NCBI RefSeq assembly: GCF_012955605.1
Contig: NZ_CP052135.1
Coordinates: 1,996,711-2,060,710 of the forward strand
DNA length: 64,000 bases
From: Bacillus fonticola
GTDB taxonomy: Bacteria; Bacillota; Bacilli; Bacillales; JC228
Direction: 5' to 3'
A model generated the notes under the pieces. The model ran no database searches, was not told the DNA's origin, and saw nothing but the letters and a program-made list of their open reading frames with translations. Shown piece after piece: positions 16,350 through 24,789 of this stretch (position 1 is the first letter of the stretch; each line of letters opens with the position of its first letter). The translations under genes were made by a program, and so were the position numbers.

Positions 16350-18035
16350 ATGGAAATTAAGGTACATTGGAACGACGATTGGGAACAAGAATTATTGCAA
16401 CGACTAGAGAAGGACGGTCCGTGGGGAGATTGGGGCTTACACAACATTGCTCTTAAATCAGAACAAGCGCTACATATCCCTTCCTTTGAAGAAATGCAAG
16501 CACCCAAGTTTCTTCCGAGCTTCACCCCTCTCCCTCACCAGCTTGAAGTAGCTCGTCAAGTTGTACAAGAAATGAACGGAAAGGCGATCTTAGCCGACGA
16601 AGTAGGTCTTGGGAAGACGATAGAGGCTGGGTTAATTCTAAAAGAGTACATGGTGAGGGGGCTCGTAAAAAAAGTATTACTATTAGTACCCGCATCACTC
16701 GTTTCACAGTGGACGACAGAGCTTATTTCGAAATTTCACATTCCGGCCATCATGTATCGAAAAAGCTATAATTGGTCTCAAGTTGATGTGATGGTTACGT
16801 CTTTAGATACTGTGAAACGAGCCACACATCAAGAGGAAGTACTCGCCCAGTCGTACGATCTTGTCATTATTGACGAGGCACACAAACTAAAAAACCATAA
16901 AACGAAAAACTATGCCTTTATCCAAAAGTTAAAAAAGCGATTTTGTTTACTCTTAACCGCAACACCTGTGCAAAATCGCATTGAAGAGATCTTCAACTTG
17001 GTGTCGTTATTGAAGCCTGGACATCTTGGAAATCTCGCAGACTTTGCGGACAAATATGATCGTGCAGAAAGATCCCTCCAGCAAGAAGCTCATTTAAAAG
17101 AACTCATAAATAAAGTGATGATTCGCAATCGTCGTGAGGATACGGGGATTGAGTGGACAAAACGTCATGTAGAAACGGTGACGATCGATATGAAGCCTGC
17201 TCAGAGAAAATTGTATGATGAACTTAGCACACTACGAAAGGGTGATACGGGACTTGCCACAGGTTTTTCCTACATGACCCTTCAAAGAGAAGCGTGTAGT
17301 AGTAGAGAAGCTGTTTATATGACACTGCAAAACATGATAAAAAAACAAGAAACCCCCTCTGAGGAAATGAACAGTCGAATACAACCATTACTTAGCCTCA
17401 TTGAGGAAGCCACCGAAAACGCGAAGGCAGAGAAAATGGTTGAGCTGATCAAACAGATTGACGACAAAGTGATTGTATTTACCGAGTACCGAGCAACTCA
17501 ACTATACTTGCAATGGTTTCTACAGCAACACGGCATAACATCCGTCCCGTTTCGTGGCGGATTTAAAAGAGGAAAAAAAGATTGGATGAGAGAGTTGTTT
17601 CGTAGCAAGGCTCAAGTATTAATTGCCACTGAGGCAGGTGGCGAAGGAATCAATCTACAATTTTGTCATAACATTATCAACTTTGACTTACCTTGGAACC
17701 CGATGCGTCTCGAACAGCGTATTGGTCGTATCCATCGACTTGGGCAAGAGGAAGACGTGCGCATATACAACTTCGCTACAAAAGACACCGTTGAGGAGCA
17801 TATTTTGAAGCTGCTCCATGAAAAGATAGAACTGTTTAAACGTGTGGTTGGTGAACTGGACGACATTTTGACTCAGTTGGAATTTGGCACTGTGGATGAT
17901 CATTTCACTGACATTTTCCATCACTCACAATCAGAAGGTGAAATGCGCATTAAAATCGCCAACTTAGAGTCAATGGTTGAGCTAGCTGAGCAAATGAAAG
18001 GAGAATCTACCCGTGCAACAGCAGGAAATTCATGA
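16350..18035 (+). CDS. yqhH: SNF2-type DEAD/DEAH-box helicase (YqhH)
   Basis: 561 aa after a CAAGGAGGG site. SF2/SNF2 motifs are complete: ADEVGLGKTIEAGL (I), VPASLVSQW (Ia), IIDEAHKLKN (II), LTATPVQN (III), then GEGINLQFC (V) and EQRIGRIHRLGQ (VI). It resembles the core of RapA/HepA without the extra domains and is probably a nucleic-acid or RNA-polymerase remodelling ATPase; its role in Bacillus is unproved. It overlaps yqhG by 23 bp, so the two are coupled. Confidence 0.93.
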   Translation: MEIKVHWNDDWEQELLQRLEKDGPWGDWGLHNIALKSEQALHIPSFEEMQAPKFLPSFTPLPHQLEVARQVVQEMNGKAILADEVGLGKTIEAGLILKEYMVRGLVKKVLLLVPASLVSQWTTELISKFHIPAIMYRKSYNWSQVDVMVTSLDTVKRATHQEEVLAQSYDLVIIDEAHKLKNHKTKNYAFIQKLKKRFCLLLTATPVQNRIEEIFNLVSLLKPGHLGNLADFADKYDRAERSLQQEAHLKELINKVMIRNRREDTGIEWTKRHVETVTIDMKPAQRKLYDELSTLRKGDTGLATGFSYMTLQREACSSREAVYMTLQNMIKKQETPSEEMNSRIQPLLSLIEEATENAKAEKMVELIKQIDDKVIVFTEYRATQLYLQWFLQQHGITSVPFRGGFKRGKKDWMRELFRSKAQVLIATEAGGEGINLQFCHNIINFDLPWNPMRLEQRIGRIHRLGQEEDVRIYNFATKDTVEEHILKLLHEKIELFKRVVGELDDILTQLEFGTVDDHFTDIFHHSQSEGEMRIKIANLESMVELAEQMKGESTRATAGNS

Positions 18036-18825
18036 ATTTTTGCGGTCTTTCTTTCTTCAAAACAATTGTACAATTACTGAAGAAGGAGTCGGATACTTTA
18101 CGGTGCAGCTCACTGTAGACATGGATAAAGAATTGATGAATCGGCCCTTTTACTGGCACTACCTCGAAAAAATTGGAGGAGTGCCAAACCCAATGAGGAT
18201 TACTCTAATTACTGAGCCATCCGCTGTGAATGAGGACATAAAAGGAGAAGTGATCCACTTCGGATCCCCAAGACTTCATCACATTTTCCGTGTTGCCAAA
18301 GAACAGTCCTCCCATTTACGGTTGTACGAAAGTATCCTTGTAAATCAGCAAGTTCATAGGAATGTGGCGCTGCAACCTTGGCTAGGTGTTCAATTAAAGC
18401 TTACCTTTCAGTCGCATCAAACACGCGAAGAACTTCACTCTATTGGTTTACAGCTACAAAACGGGACAATGGTACACAATTTTCATAACCGTCTGCAGCA
18501 AGTAAAAATGACTCCTAAAATACCTGATTTCACTTTTACGCTCTCACCTATGATCCGTCCACAAAGTGGCATGTCTCGAATCCGGAATTGGGTATTGGAT
18601 TACTTGCAATCACAAGACGATACGTGGGCTCAAAAAGCACGGGAGCGGTGGCGGCAAGACCTTCAGCTACTAGAACAATTTTACGAAGGCATAGACGAGC
18701 TCCCTGAGACGTTTCTTACAGAGCAGAAAGCCCTCCAAGAGCAATACGAGCCCAAGATACAAGTTGAAACGATCGGCGGTGGGATCTTTTACGTCAGCCA
18801 GTCTTTCCTTAGCAAAACATCCTAG
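18013..18825 (+). CDS. yqhG: YqhG family protein
   Basis: 270 aa with a GTG start at 18013, placed 9 bases after AAAGGAG within the end of yqhH. No membrane segment or signal peptide is seen. It matches the conserved Bacillus YqhG family, which always follows the yqhH helicase; function is unknown. The coupling implies a partner of the helicase. The C-terminal half contains a charged helical segment (QKARERWRQDLQLLEQF). A strong terminator follows. Confidence 0.88.
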   Translation: MQQQEIHEFLRSFFLQNNCTITEEGVGYFTVQLTVDMDKELMNRPFYWHYLEKIGGVPNPMRITLITEPSAVNEDIKGEVIHFGSPRLHHIFRVAKEQSSHLRLYESILVNQQVHRNVALQPWLGVQLKLTFQSHQTREELHSIGLQLQNGTMVHNFHNRLQQVKMTPKIPDFTFTLSPMIRPQSGMSRIRNWVLDYLQSQDDTWAQKARERWRQDLQLLEQFYEGIDELPETFLTEQKALQEQYEPKIQVETIGGGIFYVSQSFLSKTS

Positions 18826-18835
18826 CATCAACAAA

Positions 18836-18874
18836 AAAGGTGGCTTCTCCAAAAAAAATCAGGAAGCCACCTTT
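18836..18874 (+). terminator. Terminator of yqhH-yqhG
   Basis: AAAGGTGGCTTC pairs with GAAGCCACCTTT around an A-rich loop; it is flanked by A and T runs and may serve the convergent comG/aroK side too. Confidence 0.8.
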
Positions 18875-18975
18875 GAGAATATAGAGGCTACAATGAGACT
18901 CTGAACGCATACAATTTTTAGACTGTAGGGATCTCCACAATTAATCGCCGGTAAAGAAAACGTGAGACAACCACT

Positions 18976-19155
18976 TTATCGCTTTCTCTTCATCCAATGC
19001 GTGACAGCAAACGGAAGAATTCCAAACCATTTCGTTAAAAAAGGTTGTCTTTCCGTTTTCCGCTCTATACGTATCGCTTTTCGTTCATTTTTCGGTTTTT
19101 CAAAATGCTTCACAAACGTCTCCGTCATGAACCGAACGTAGTCATGAAAAGACAT
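18976..19155 (-). CDS. yqzE: YqzE-like small protein
   Basis: 59 aa. It starts MSFHDYVRFMTETFVKHFE, is very basic in the middle (ERKAIRIERKTERQ), then has a short hydrophobic stretch WFGILPFAVTHW and ends KRKR. This is the YqzE family, found next to comGG in Bacillus; function unknown. The start at 19155 has an AAGGGGG site. It lies downstream of aroK on the same strand. Confidence 0.85.
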   Translation of the reverse strand: MSFHDYVRFMTETFVKHFEKPKNERKAIRIERKTERQPFLTKWFGILPFAVTHWMKRKR

Positions 19156-19185
19156 ATTCCAGACCCCCTTCTCTTACCTACAGGG

Positions 19186-19707
19186 TTACCCGTGAGAAAA
19201 AGGTTTAAACGTTTCTACATATTTTACAAGCTCTTCTTGTAGATACAATGTCGGATTTATCTCGTATTGTGCGGTTTCTTTATAAAGTGGCAATCTCTGT
19301 TCATACAATGCTACTAATTGTTCTTTTGTTTTCTCTTTTGCAACTGGTCGATTCTTATCATGAAGAATTCTCTCATAACAAACCGAAAACGGTGTCGCGA
19401 GGTAAACAACAGATGGTTGCTGCTTCAAAAAGTGTCTGTTCTCCTCACTCACGACGATGCCACCACCTGTTGCGACAACCGCTTGCTCCCTTCCTATGAT
19501 TTCTTGCAAAAGGAGCGTCTCGACCTTGCGAAATGCACCCTCTCCATAGGTAAAAAAATAGTCTCGTATAGAACAGCCTAAATAAGCTTCTATTTCCGTA
19601 TCAAGATCGAAGAAAGGAACCTTCAAGTATGTTGCCCATCGCTTTCCTATTGTAGATTTTCCCGCTCCCATAAAACCTGTTAGGAACAAAGAGGACGTTG
19701 TCTGCAT
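19186..19707 (-). CDS. aroK: Shikimate kinase
   Basis: 173 aa. It phosphorylates shikimate at the 3-OH with ATP. The P-loop GFMGAGKST lies at residues 11-19, the shikimate-binding DLDTEIE follows, and VVATGGGIV gives the Gly-rich Walker B region. The ATG at 19707 is preceded by GGTGATTCTC. It lies 9 bp after comGG, so it is probably transcribed at least partly with the comG operon, an arrangement also seen in other bacilli. Confidence 0.95.
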   Translation of the reverse strand: MQTTSSLFLTGFMGAGKSTIGKRWATYLKVPFFDLDTEIEAYLGCSIRDYFFTYGEGAFRKVETLLLQEIIGREQAVVATGGGIVVSEENRHFLKQQPSVVYLATPFSVCYERILHDKNRPVAKEKTKEQLVALYEQRLPLYKETAQYEINPTLYLQEELVKYVETFKPFSHG

Positions 19708-19716
19708 TGTAGAGAA

Positions 19717-20085
19717 TCACCTCAAATCACTATTTAATTTGTTGATAGCATCATACCATATTTCACCTGATCGCATTGTGGGATTTCCATCTCGGTACAG
19801 ATTCCAGGACCATCCACATTCCCCTGTTTCTTTTTTCAGGCTCGAAAACCCCACTTCATAAAAGTCCCAGACAAACCTAACTTCTTCATAGTCTGTACAC
19901 GCTACTGTTCTTACCTCTTCAAGCGCAAGTTGCACCGCCAATTGTTCTCTATACCAATCTCTTTCGTCTTTCCATCTCATATGAATTGTGGGAGTAGTCG
20001 CAAACAAAATGAGCCAAAAAGAAAGCAACATCGTAGTGAACAAAAGAAGATAAGGAGAGATGACTCCTTTTTCGTTCCCTACCAT
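19717..20085 (-). CDS. comGG: Competence pseudopilus protein ComGG
   Basis: 122 aa from the ATG at 20085 (MVGNEKGVISPY), with GGAAGA six bases upstream; the reading continues to 20181 but that part overlaps comGF. A membrane helix (about residues 9-28) follows a short N-terminus, and the rest is a polar globular domain. It lacks the type IV prepilin cleavage site, as expected for ComGG. It overlaps comGF by 7 bp. Confidence 0.86.
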   Translation of the reverse strand: MVGNEKGVISPYLLLFTTMLLSFWLILFATTPTIHMRWKDERDWYREQLAVQLALEEVRTVACTDYEEVRFVWDFYEVGFSSLKKETGECGWSWNLYRDGNPTMRSGEIWYDAINKLNSDLR

Positions 20086-20540
20086 AAACGTTCTTCCTGT
20101 TTCCACGAGCGAACCCATAAGCTCTGCATGGGATTGTTCGTCGTTTGAATGGTGATCTCTACAAGTCCATCTCCTTGGCACATAAATGTATTCACATCCC
20201 TCGCTACAGGCTCATACCCTGCCCCATTCACTGTTCTCATCACAAAGCTGCCTTTCTGTTCATAGCGGATCATGTCATTCCCTTGTTGTGAACGGATGCC
20301 TTTTTCAAGACACGCTACCTCCTCACTTTGCTGTACCTCTGTAGCTATTTTTTGTAAGACGAGTTGTTGACGACTGTAAGATTGTTGAATGGACGTTATT
20401 TCTGTTCCACGTGTCATTAATTGAGTGAGAGGGGTAAACAGAAGCGTGAGTAGAGATAATAGGAGGATGGTTACAAGCACCTCAGCGAGTGTAAATCCTT
20501 GTTCGTCGTGGCATGCAGACGATTCTGTTGTACGTACCAA
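20079..20540 (-). CDS. comGF: Competence pseudopilin-like protein ComGF
   Basis: 153 aa with a probable TTG start at 20540. An in-frame ATG at 20558 exists, but it forms part of the AGGAGG site that serves the TTG. The pseudopilin-type N-terminus is QGFTLAEVLVTILLLSLLTLLF. ComGF is a minor component of the DNA-uptake pseudopilus. Overlaps comGE by 59 bp upstream and comGG by 7 bp downstream. Confidence 0.88.
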   Translation of the reverse strand: MVRTTESSACHDEQGFTLAEVLVTILLLSLLTLLFTPLTQLMTRGTEITSIQQSYSRQQLVLQKIATEVQQSEEVACLEKGIRSQQGNDMIRYEQKGSFVMRTVNGAGYEPVARDVNTFMCQGDGLVEITIQTTNNPMQSLWVRSWKQEERLW

Positions 20541-20796
20541 TAGCGCACACCTCCTCATCAGTAATACGCCATTGTATTTCAGGTGAGAAGGTGGCTTCTC
20601 TACTGATTTCCAGTTCGAGTATCTTATGAAGCACAGCCTGAGTTAGACGTTGTTCCTCCAGTTGATAGGATTGAACTTTTGTGACTATCGCAACATTCCC
20701 TACAAGCAAAATAACAATCGCAAAGAATAAAATGCCTAGTAGCGCATCCCAAAGTGCAATTCCTGCCTCTTTCTGCTTAGGAGAGCTTTGTAACAT
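20482..20796 (-). CDS. comGE: Competence pseudopilin-like protein ComGE
   Basis: 104 aa from the ATG at 20796, with AAGGGGGAG upstream inside the end of comGD. The N-terminus KEAGIALWDALLGILFFAIVILLVG is the minor-pseudopilin type (degenerate prepilin site, long hydrophobic helix). It lies in the conserved position between comGD and comGF. Similarity is otherwise low, as is usual for ComGE, so the assignment rests on position and architecture. Confidence 0.84.
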   Translation of the reverse strand: MLQSSPKQKEAGIALWDALLGILFFAIVILLVGNVAIVTKVQSYQLEEQRLTQAVLHKILELEISREATFSPEIQWRITDEEVCAIGTYNRIVCMPRRTRIYTR

Positions 20797-21229
20797 ACCA
20801 CTCCCCCTTTCCAATTGTAAAAGTGAGCCGATACAGTACCCCGCCAACCGTAACAAATATCGATCCAAACGGGGCTATGTCTCCTTCCCCATCAAACCGG
20901 AAAGACCGCATCGCACTATTTTGGAAAAGAACGTCTTCTGTTGAGAAAGTACGATCTGCAAGCGTTTCCTCTACTGTATAGATGCGGTAACGTCCACTTT
21001 CAGCATATAGTCGTACAGCCACCGTTTTTCCAGTCGTCAGTGCGTGCTGTTGAGCCGTAAGCAAATCCTCGGTAAATACACGCAAGAACGAGGTTTTATC
21101 TGTGCGTTGGCTCCACACTGCACCAAAATGAGCAACAACAGAAAGTACCACGCTCAAGCAAAGTAACACAATCAGCACTTCCGCAAACGTATATCCTCTA
21201 GTATCTTGATTACGTAGGTTGATACTCAA
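20777..21229 (-). CDS. comGD: Competence minor pseudopilin ComGD
   Basis: 150 aa with a TTG start at 21229 (GGAGACGG site). The type IV prepilin signal is RGYTFAEVLIVLLCLSVVLSV, with the Glu at +5 of the mature protein. It is processed by ComC and assembled with ComGC. It overlaps comGC by 20 bp and comGE by 20 bp, giving a tightly coupled block. Confidence 0.92.
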   Translation of the reverse strand: MSINLRNQDTRGYTFAEVLIVLLCLSVVLSVVAHFGAVWSQRTDKTSFLRVFTEDLLTAQQHALTTGKTVAVRLYAESGRYRIYTVEETLADRTFSTEDVLFQNSAMRSFRFDGEGDIAPFGSIFVTVGGVLYRLTFTIGKGEWYVTKLS

Positions 21230-21527
21230 CAGATCCGTCTCCTTGAATAACTACTTGACCTGTATCACCACAAGACCCTTCTGCTTGGATATATCCGGCC
21301 TCTTGCAATTGAGTCAGTGTCGTTGGAAACGCGCCAGTGTCCATTTCGTAAGCTTGCACTTGCGCTTCAACAACTTGTAAAAACGCTTCACATCCTTTTT
21401 CCTTAATCGACGCACTCTGTTTAGCTAAATTAGGGATCGTAATAGCGAGTAAAATGGTAATGACGAGAAGCACAAGCATCATTTCAATGAATGTAAATCC
21501 TCGTTCATCCCGGTTTAATGCAGGCAT
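21210..21527 (-). CDS. comGC: Major competence pseudopilin ComGC
   Basis: 105 aa from the ATG at 21527, nine bases after AAGGAGG. The prepilin signal RDERGFTFIEMMLVLLVITILL is followed by the N-terminal helix. Two Cys (KGCEAF and GSCGDTG) match the intramolecular disulfide of ComGC. It builds the DNA-uptake pseudopilus. Unlike in B. subtilis it is separated from comGB by 387 bp, almost all of it a repeat element. Confidence 0.94.
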   Translation of the reverse strand: MPALNRDERGFTFIEMMLVLLVITILLAITIPNLAKQSASIKEKGCEAFLQVVEAQVQAYEMDTGAFPTTLTQLQEAGYIQAEGSCGDTGQVVIQGDGSVEYQPT

Positions 21528-21563
21528 CAATGATGACCTCCTTGTCTCTCTTATTTAGTATTT

Positions 21564-21893
21564 AGGCTGTTTTCTAAAAGGTTGTTGCTTTAGATGAGAA
21601 GTTTTATTGCACAACAGCTGTATGATGCGACATACTGCTATGTTGATTTCCGCTGCATTCAACGAACAGATGGCGAGTCAAAACCAGCGGAGGAAATACA
21701 CGTAGACTCCTGCGGAATAGCGGAGACGATGAGACCCCGCAGAGAGCGTACTTTGCGAACGAGGAGGCTCAGCGCGGAGCCCGCGGAAAGCGAAGTGTAT
21801 TTCCGGAGCGGTATTCAAGCACTATGAATGTGCGGTACGTCGCAACATGGGTCAACTGTTTAGTAAAAACAACAAAGAATACGAACACAGCCG
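21564..21893. mobile_element. MITE-like GC-rich element inserted between comGB and comGC
   Basis: About 330 bp with imperfect terminal inverted repeats: left AGGCTGTTTTCTAAAAGG...GTTGCTTT, right the complement of GGCTGTGTTCGTATTCTTTG. The interior (about 21650-21825) carries the GC-rich repeat with complementary GGAAATACAC/GTGTATTTCC arms. Its right half is nearly identical to 57187-57280. It fills the comGB-comGC gap apart from about 21-36 bp on each side. The flanks GTATTT and GTTATTT hint at an imperfect target duplication. No transposase inside. Confidence 0.85.
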
Positions 21894-21914
21894 TTATTTA
21901 TTATTCTTTGCATG

Positions 21915-22952
21915 TCATGATGAAAAGTTCGTCATTTGTAGCATCGGAAAAAGAATCACAATGTACAGCCCGACGACAATGATCGCAAACCCTACAAGTA
22001 CAATCGGCTGCAACATGCGAATTCCATGGCGAACCCACTCAGTCATCTGTTGAAAGCTTTCTGTGCTTACCAGTAGAAACACTTCCGCAATATGTCCTCT
22101 TTGTTCTCCGTAAGCAAGTGCGAGCGAAAAATCTCTTGGGAACAAAGGATGGGACACAGTTAAAGAAGAAAAGGAATGACCCTTCTGGAGTTCTGTTTCC
22201 ATTTCTTGAAGCAAAACGGTAAACCATGGTGGTAAGCAAGTCGGCGTTTTAAGAAGGGAGGCAATGGCTTCTTGTAAAGAACAGCCAGAGCGCATGAGGG
22301 ATCCTAGCCACAGGGATACAGTGAACGCATGTTGGTGACGGAAAAACTGTTGCAACCAAGGAAATTGTACAAGCAATTGTCGGGTGCGGTAAGGATGATG
22401 AGCCATCCATTTTCCAACGAAGAATAGGAGCACAACTAACATGCTAGCCACTCCAATTACGACGGAAGCAAGTGGAGTCTTTTCGAAAGCGATTAATAAA
22501 CTCATGAAAAACGTTTTCTCTTCTTGAAATTGATCGTATAATTGGAGAATTCGAGGTAAAAATGTTTCTTTTACAACAGATAGAACAAATACCGTCATCA
22601 TCGTAAGTACGAGCGGATACTGCAGTACTTTTTTGAACTGTGTTGAATCTTCTCGGCTTCGTTGTAGCAAACGGGCAGCTTCGTAAAATCCCTTTGCTAG
22701 CTGCCCAGATTGCTCAGCGACATACAAGCTTAATGTTATGGTCGGATGGAGCTGCAAATGAAATTCCGTTACTTCATGTAGAGAGACACCCTTCTCTAAC
22801 TGCAAACGGCCCTCTTCATAAACACCTCTCCACTTTGGACGACACGTCGCTTCTATAAGATGCCACGCTGTCCCGACTGCATATCCTTCTTTTAATAATT
22901 TGTACATACGATCGCAAAAGGCAATTTGCTCATGGAGTGGGAGCTTCTTCAC
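21915..22952 (-). CDS. comGB: Competence pseudopilus membrane protein ComGB
   Basis: 345 aa from a GTG at 22952 (VKKLPLHEQI), seven bases after AGGTGG; the reading extends upstream but overlaps comGA deeply. It is a GspF/PilC-type polytopic platform protein with a cytoplasmic GspF repeat, membrane segments near residues 125-150, 170-195 and 310-340, and a second repeat (FTVSLWLGSLMRSGCSLQEA). It overlaps comGA by 23 bp. A MITE-like insert follows it before comGC. Confidence 0.93.
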   Translation of the reverse strand: MKKLPLHEQIAFCDRMYKLLKEGYAVGTAWHLIEATCRPKWRGVYEEGRLQLEKGVSLHEVTEFHLQLHPTITLSLYVAEQSGQLAKGFYEAARLLQRSREDSTQFKKVLQYPLVLTMMTVFVLSVVKETFLPRILQLYDQFQEEKTFFMSLLIAFEKTPLASVVIGVASMLVVLLFFVGKWMAHHPYRTRQLLVQFPWLQQFFRHQHAFTVSLWLGSLMRSGCSLQEAIASLLKTPTCLPPWFTVLLQEMETELQKGHSFSSLTVSHPLFPRDFSLALAYGEQRGHIAEVFLLVSTESFQQMTEWVRHGIRMLQPIVLVGFAIIVVGLYIVILFPMLQMTNFSS

Positions 22953-24039
22953 GTAATTTCCACCTTTTGTATTCCTCTTCTGGGACAAACCCGTAACAAA
23001 TTGCCTTGCGCAACCACCGATCCAACGTGTATGGGGGTCTGACAGTTTGTTTTCCTTCATAGAAGTGTTGCAAGTCGCGACCTGCTAACAATTCGCAAAT
23101 ACACGCTCTTCTCTTTTCATGATACGGACAATACGGACGACAATTTTCTCCGCAAATGGGGCAAACACGTCTCACTAACCTTTGTGCACTCACGCCGATA
23201 AGTGTCTCTTGAATGTCTTGTTTCGGTATCCCAAGCTCTTGAAGCCGACTAATAGCACCAGCCGCATCTTTCGTGTGCATCGTCGTCAACACAAGATGTC
23301 CAGTCATTGCAGCCCGAATGGCCACACGCGCTGTCTCTTCATCACGTATTTCACCGACAAGAATAACGTCAGGATCGTGACGTAAAATTGCTTTCAACCC
23401 CGTGGCATAAGTAATACCTGCCTTTTCATTAACTTGGACTTGAAGCATGTCTTCACTTTTTTGTTCAACGGGATCTTCCAATGTAATAACGTGTCGTCTC
23501 TCTATCTGTGAGGCGTACTGAATGAGGCTGTACACAGAAGTGGTCTTACCACTGCCAGTTGGGCCTGTGAATATGAGAAGTCCGTGTGCGTGTTGGACTA
23601 GAGAACAAAGTTTACGCGTGATGGATGGGAACAATGACAATTCATGTAAGGATACTTGGGTAGTTTGAGGCATCAACCGGATGACAAGACTTTCGCCAAA
23701 AGACGAGGGTAGCGTAGAAAAGCGTAAATGGACAGGAGTATCATGAACGTAAAGAAAGTGAGCGCCACTCTGCGGCCTTCGTTTTTCCCCAATATCCATG
23801 GAGGCAAAAAATTTGAATCGACTGATGAGTCGTTCACTATCGGAATGTGGCCACCTGTGTTTCAAAAGAAGCTGATCATGAAGGCGGAAATAAATGTGTG
23901 TATCGTGCTTTCTAGGAGAAAAGTGAATATCAGAAGCTTGCAATTGAAACGCTTGCTCTAAAAGTTGGGATGCTATTTGTTCGATTGATTCGATCAGTTT
24001 CACCACCTTTCTTGTCGTCCCTTTACTTTTTCGACACAT
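22930..24039 (-). CDS. comGA: Competence traffic ATPase ComGA
   Basis: 369 aa from the ATG at 24039, six bases after AAGGAG. It is a PilB/GspE-type ATPase that drives pseudopilus assembly at the pole. Walker A GPTGSGKTT, the Asp box ITLEDPVEQ, Walker B VGEIRDEETA and a His box MTGHLVLTTMHT are present. A Cys cluster near the C-terminus (CPICGENCRPYC, then CIC) should bind metal. First gene of comG. I searched for AAAA-N5-TTTT ComK boxes upstream and saw none convincing. Confidence 0.95.
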   Translation of the reverse strand: MCRKSKGTTRKVVKLIESIEQIASQLLEQAFQLQASDIHFSPRKHDTHIYFRLHDQLLLKHRWPHSDSERLISRFKFFASMDIGEKRRPQSGAHFLYVHDTPVHLRFSTLPSSFGESLVIRLMPQTTQVSLHELSLFPSITRKLCSLVQHAHGLLIFTGPTGSGKTTSVYSLIQYASQIERRHVITLEDPVEQKSEDMLQVQVNEKAGITYATGLKAILRHDPDVILVGEIRDEETARVAIRAAMTGHLVLTTMHTKDAAGAISRLQELGIPKQDIQETLIGVSAQRLVRRVCPICGENCRPYCPYHEKRRACICELLAGRDLQHFYEGKQTVRPPYTLDRWLRKAICYGFVPEEEYKRWKLREEAPTP

Positions 24040-24115
24040 TAAGTAGTACTCCTTCTTTTTTTCTACATTATTTTTGAATAAATTGATGAATGTTGGCCAT
24101 CATAATGGTTGTCGA

Positions 24116-24141
24116 GTAACAACATCACTTCTTGTTGTTAC
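24116..24141. repeat. Perfect inverted repeat upstream of comGA
   Basis: GTAACAACA (24116-24124) and TGTTGTTAC (24133-24141) form a 9-bp perfect dyad with an 8-base spacer, 77 bp upstream of the comGA start. There is no U run, so it is not an obvious terminator. It could be an operator or mRNA hairpin. Confidence 0.6.
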
Positions 24142-24219
24142 CTAAGCATTTATTTTTCCGAAAAAGTTTGGATAGAAAAGCAACATGCGGAAATCATAAC
24201 TACTGTTGATTCATAACGA

Positions 24220-24291
24220 TGGGCTATAGCCAAGCGGTAAGGCAACGGACTTTGACTTCGTGATTCGCTGGTTCGAATCCAGCTAGCCCAG
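24220..24291 (+). tRNA. tRNA-Gln (anticodon TTG)
   Basis: The acceptor arms TGGGCTA and TAGCCCA, the D-arm TAGCCAAGCGGTAAGGCA, the anticodon loop CTTTGAC and the T-arm GCTGGTTCGAATCCAGC are all present. The anticodon stem contains one G-U pair (third arm base TTCGT rather than TCCGT). CCA is not encoded. It is a single tRNA between comGA (divergent) and yqgY. Confidence 0.95.
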
Positions 24292-24296
24292 TTCTA

Positions 24297-24332
24297 ACGG
24301 ATGGTGAAACCTTTCACCATCCGTTTTTTTTT
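24297..24332 (+). terminator. Terminator of tRNA-Gln
   Basis: AACGGATGGTGAAA pairs with TTTCACCATCCGTT with a 2-base gap, followed by a run of nine T. Confidence 0.9.
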
Positions 24333-24428
24333 CCTGACATGGGGTATACTAAAATGGGTTCGGTGAGCACTTTGTCACCAGAGCATCTCTTGCCTTTTTC
24401 TATAGTTAAAGTACAATGGAAACGGTTA

Positions 24429-24457
24429 TTTACAATTGGAATGGGTCTTCGTATAAT
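24429..24457 (+). promoter_or_regulatory. Sigma-A promoter of yqgY
   Basis: TTTACA (24429-24434), 17-bp spacer, TATAAT (24452-24457), 37 bp before the yqgY start. A weaker pair TTGCCT/TACAAT lies 40 bp further upstream. Confidence 0.75.
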
Positions 24458-24494
24458 AGAAATACATGGCCTTTGTCGAAGGGAGGATACATAC

Positions 24495-24734
24495 ATGGAT
24501 CGTATGTTTCGAGTTTGCGGTTTTTGGACTGGGATCTTTGCGGTTTTTTTCTATCTAGGTGATCTATTGGAGCCCTCACTAATCTCTTTCGGTTCCACTG
24601 CATTCTTTGTGTTTTTAGGTTACTTGAAGCTGTCCGAGCGAATGTACGTTTACGCGTTTGCTGCTTATTTAACCGTGTTCTTCGCAGGTTTTACGTATTA
24701 CACAACATTTGTAATGGTTCCAGGAAGCGGGTAA
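24495..24734 (+). CDS. yqgY: DUF2626 small membrane protein YqgY
   Basis: 79 aa from the ATG at 24495, after GGGAGGATAC. It begins MDRMFRVCGFWTGIFAVFFYLGD and has two or three hydrophobic segments ending TYYTTFVMVPGSG, matching the DUF2626/YqgY family of Bacillus (about 80 aa). Function unknown. It has its own promoter and converges on yqgX with a shared terminator. Confidence 0.92.
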   Translation: MDRMFRVCGFWTGIFAVFFYLGDLLEPSLISFGSTAFFVFLGYLKLSERMYVYAFAAYLTVFFAGFTYYTTFVMVPGSG

Positions 24735-24741
24735 ATATAAC

Positions 24742-24774
24742 AAAAAAGCTGTCCAATAGATGGGCAGCTTTTTT
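24742..24774. terminator. Bidirectional terminator between yqgY and yqgX
   Basis: AAAAAAGCTGTCC and GGGCAGCTTTTTT are complementary, apart from wobble, around ATAGAT; A and T runs lie on both sides. Confidence 0.85.
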
Positions 24775-24789
24775 GTTATGTGCACAGTC

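Noticed and set aside
21594..21827. 77-codon open frame inside the comG insertion element
   Set aside because: It reads through the GC-rich repeat, has no ribosome site, and equivalent frames in other copies are broken.
24040..24219. ComK boxes upstream of comGA
   Set aside because: TTTT/AAAA runs occur but none fit the AAAA-N5-TTTT pair at proper spacing.
24220..24291. tRNA-Gln as an integration site for the accessory region
   Set aside because: The accessory DNA starts 1.5 kb away, no integrase is present, and no duplicated tRNA 3' end was seen.
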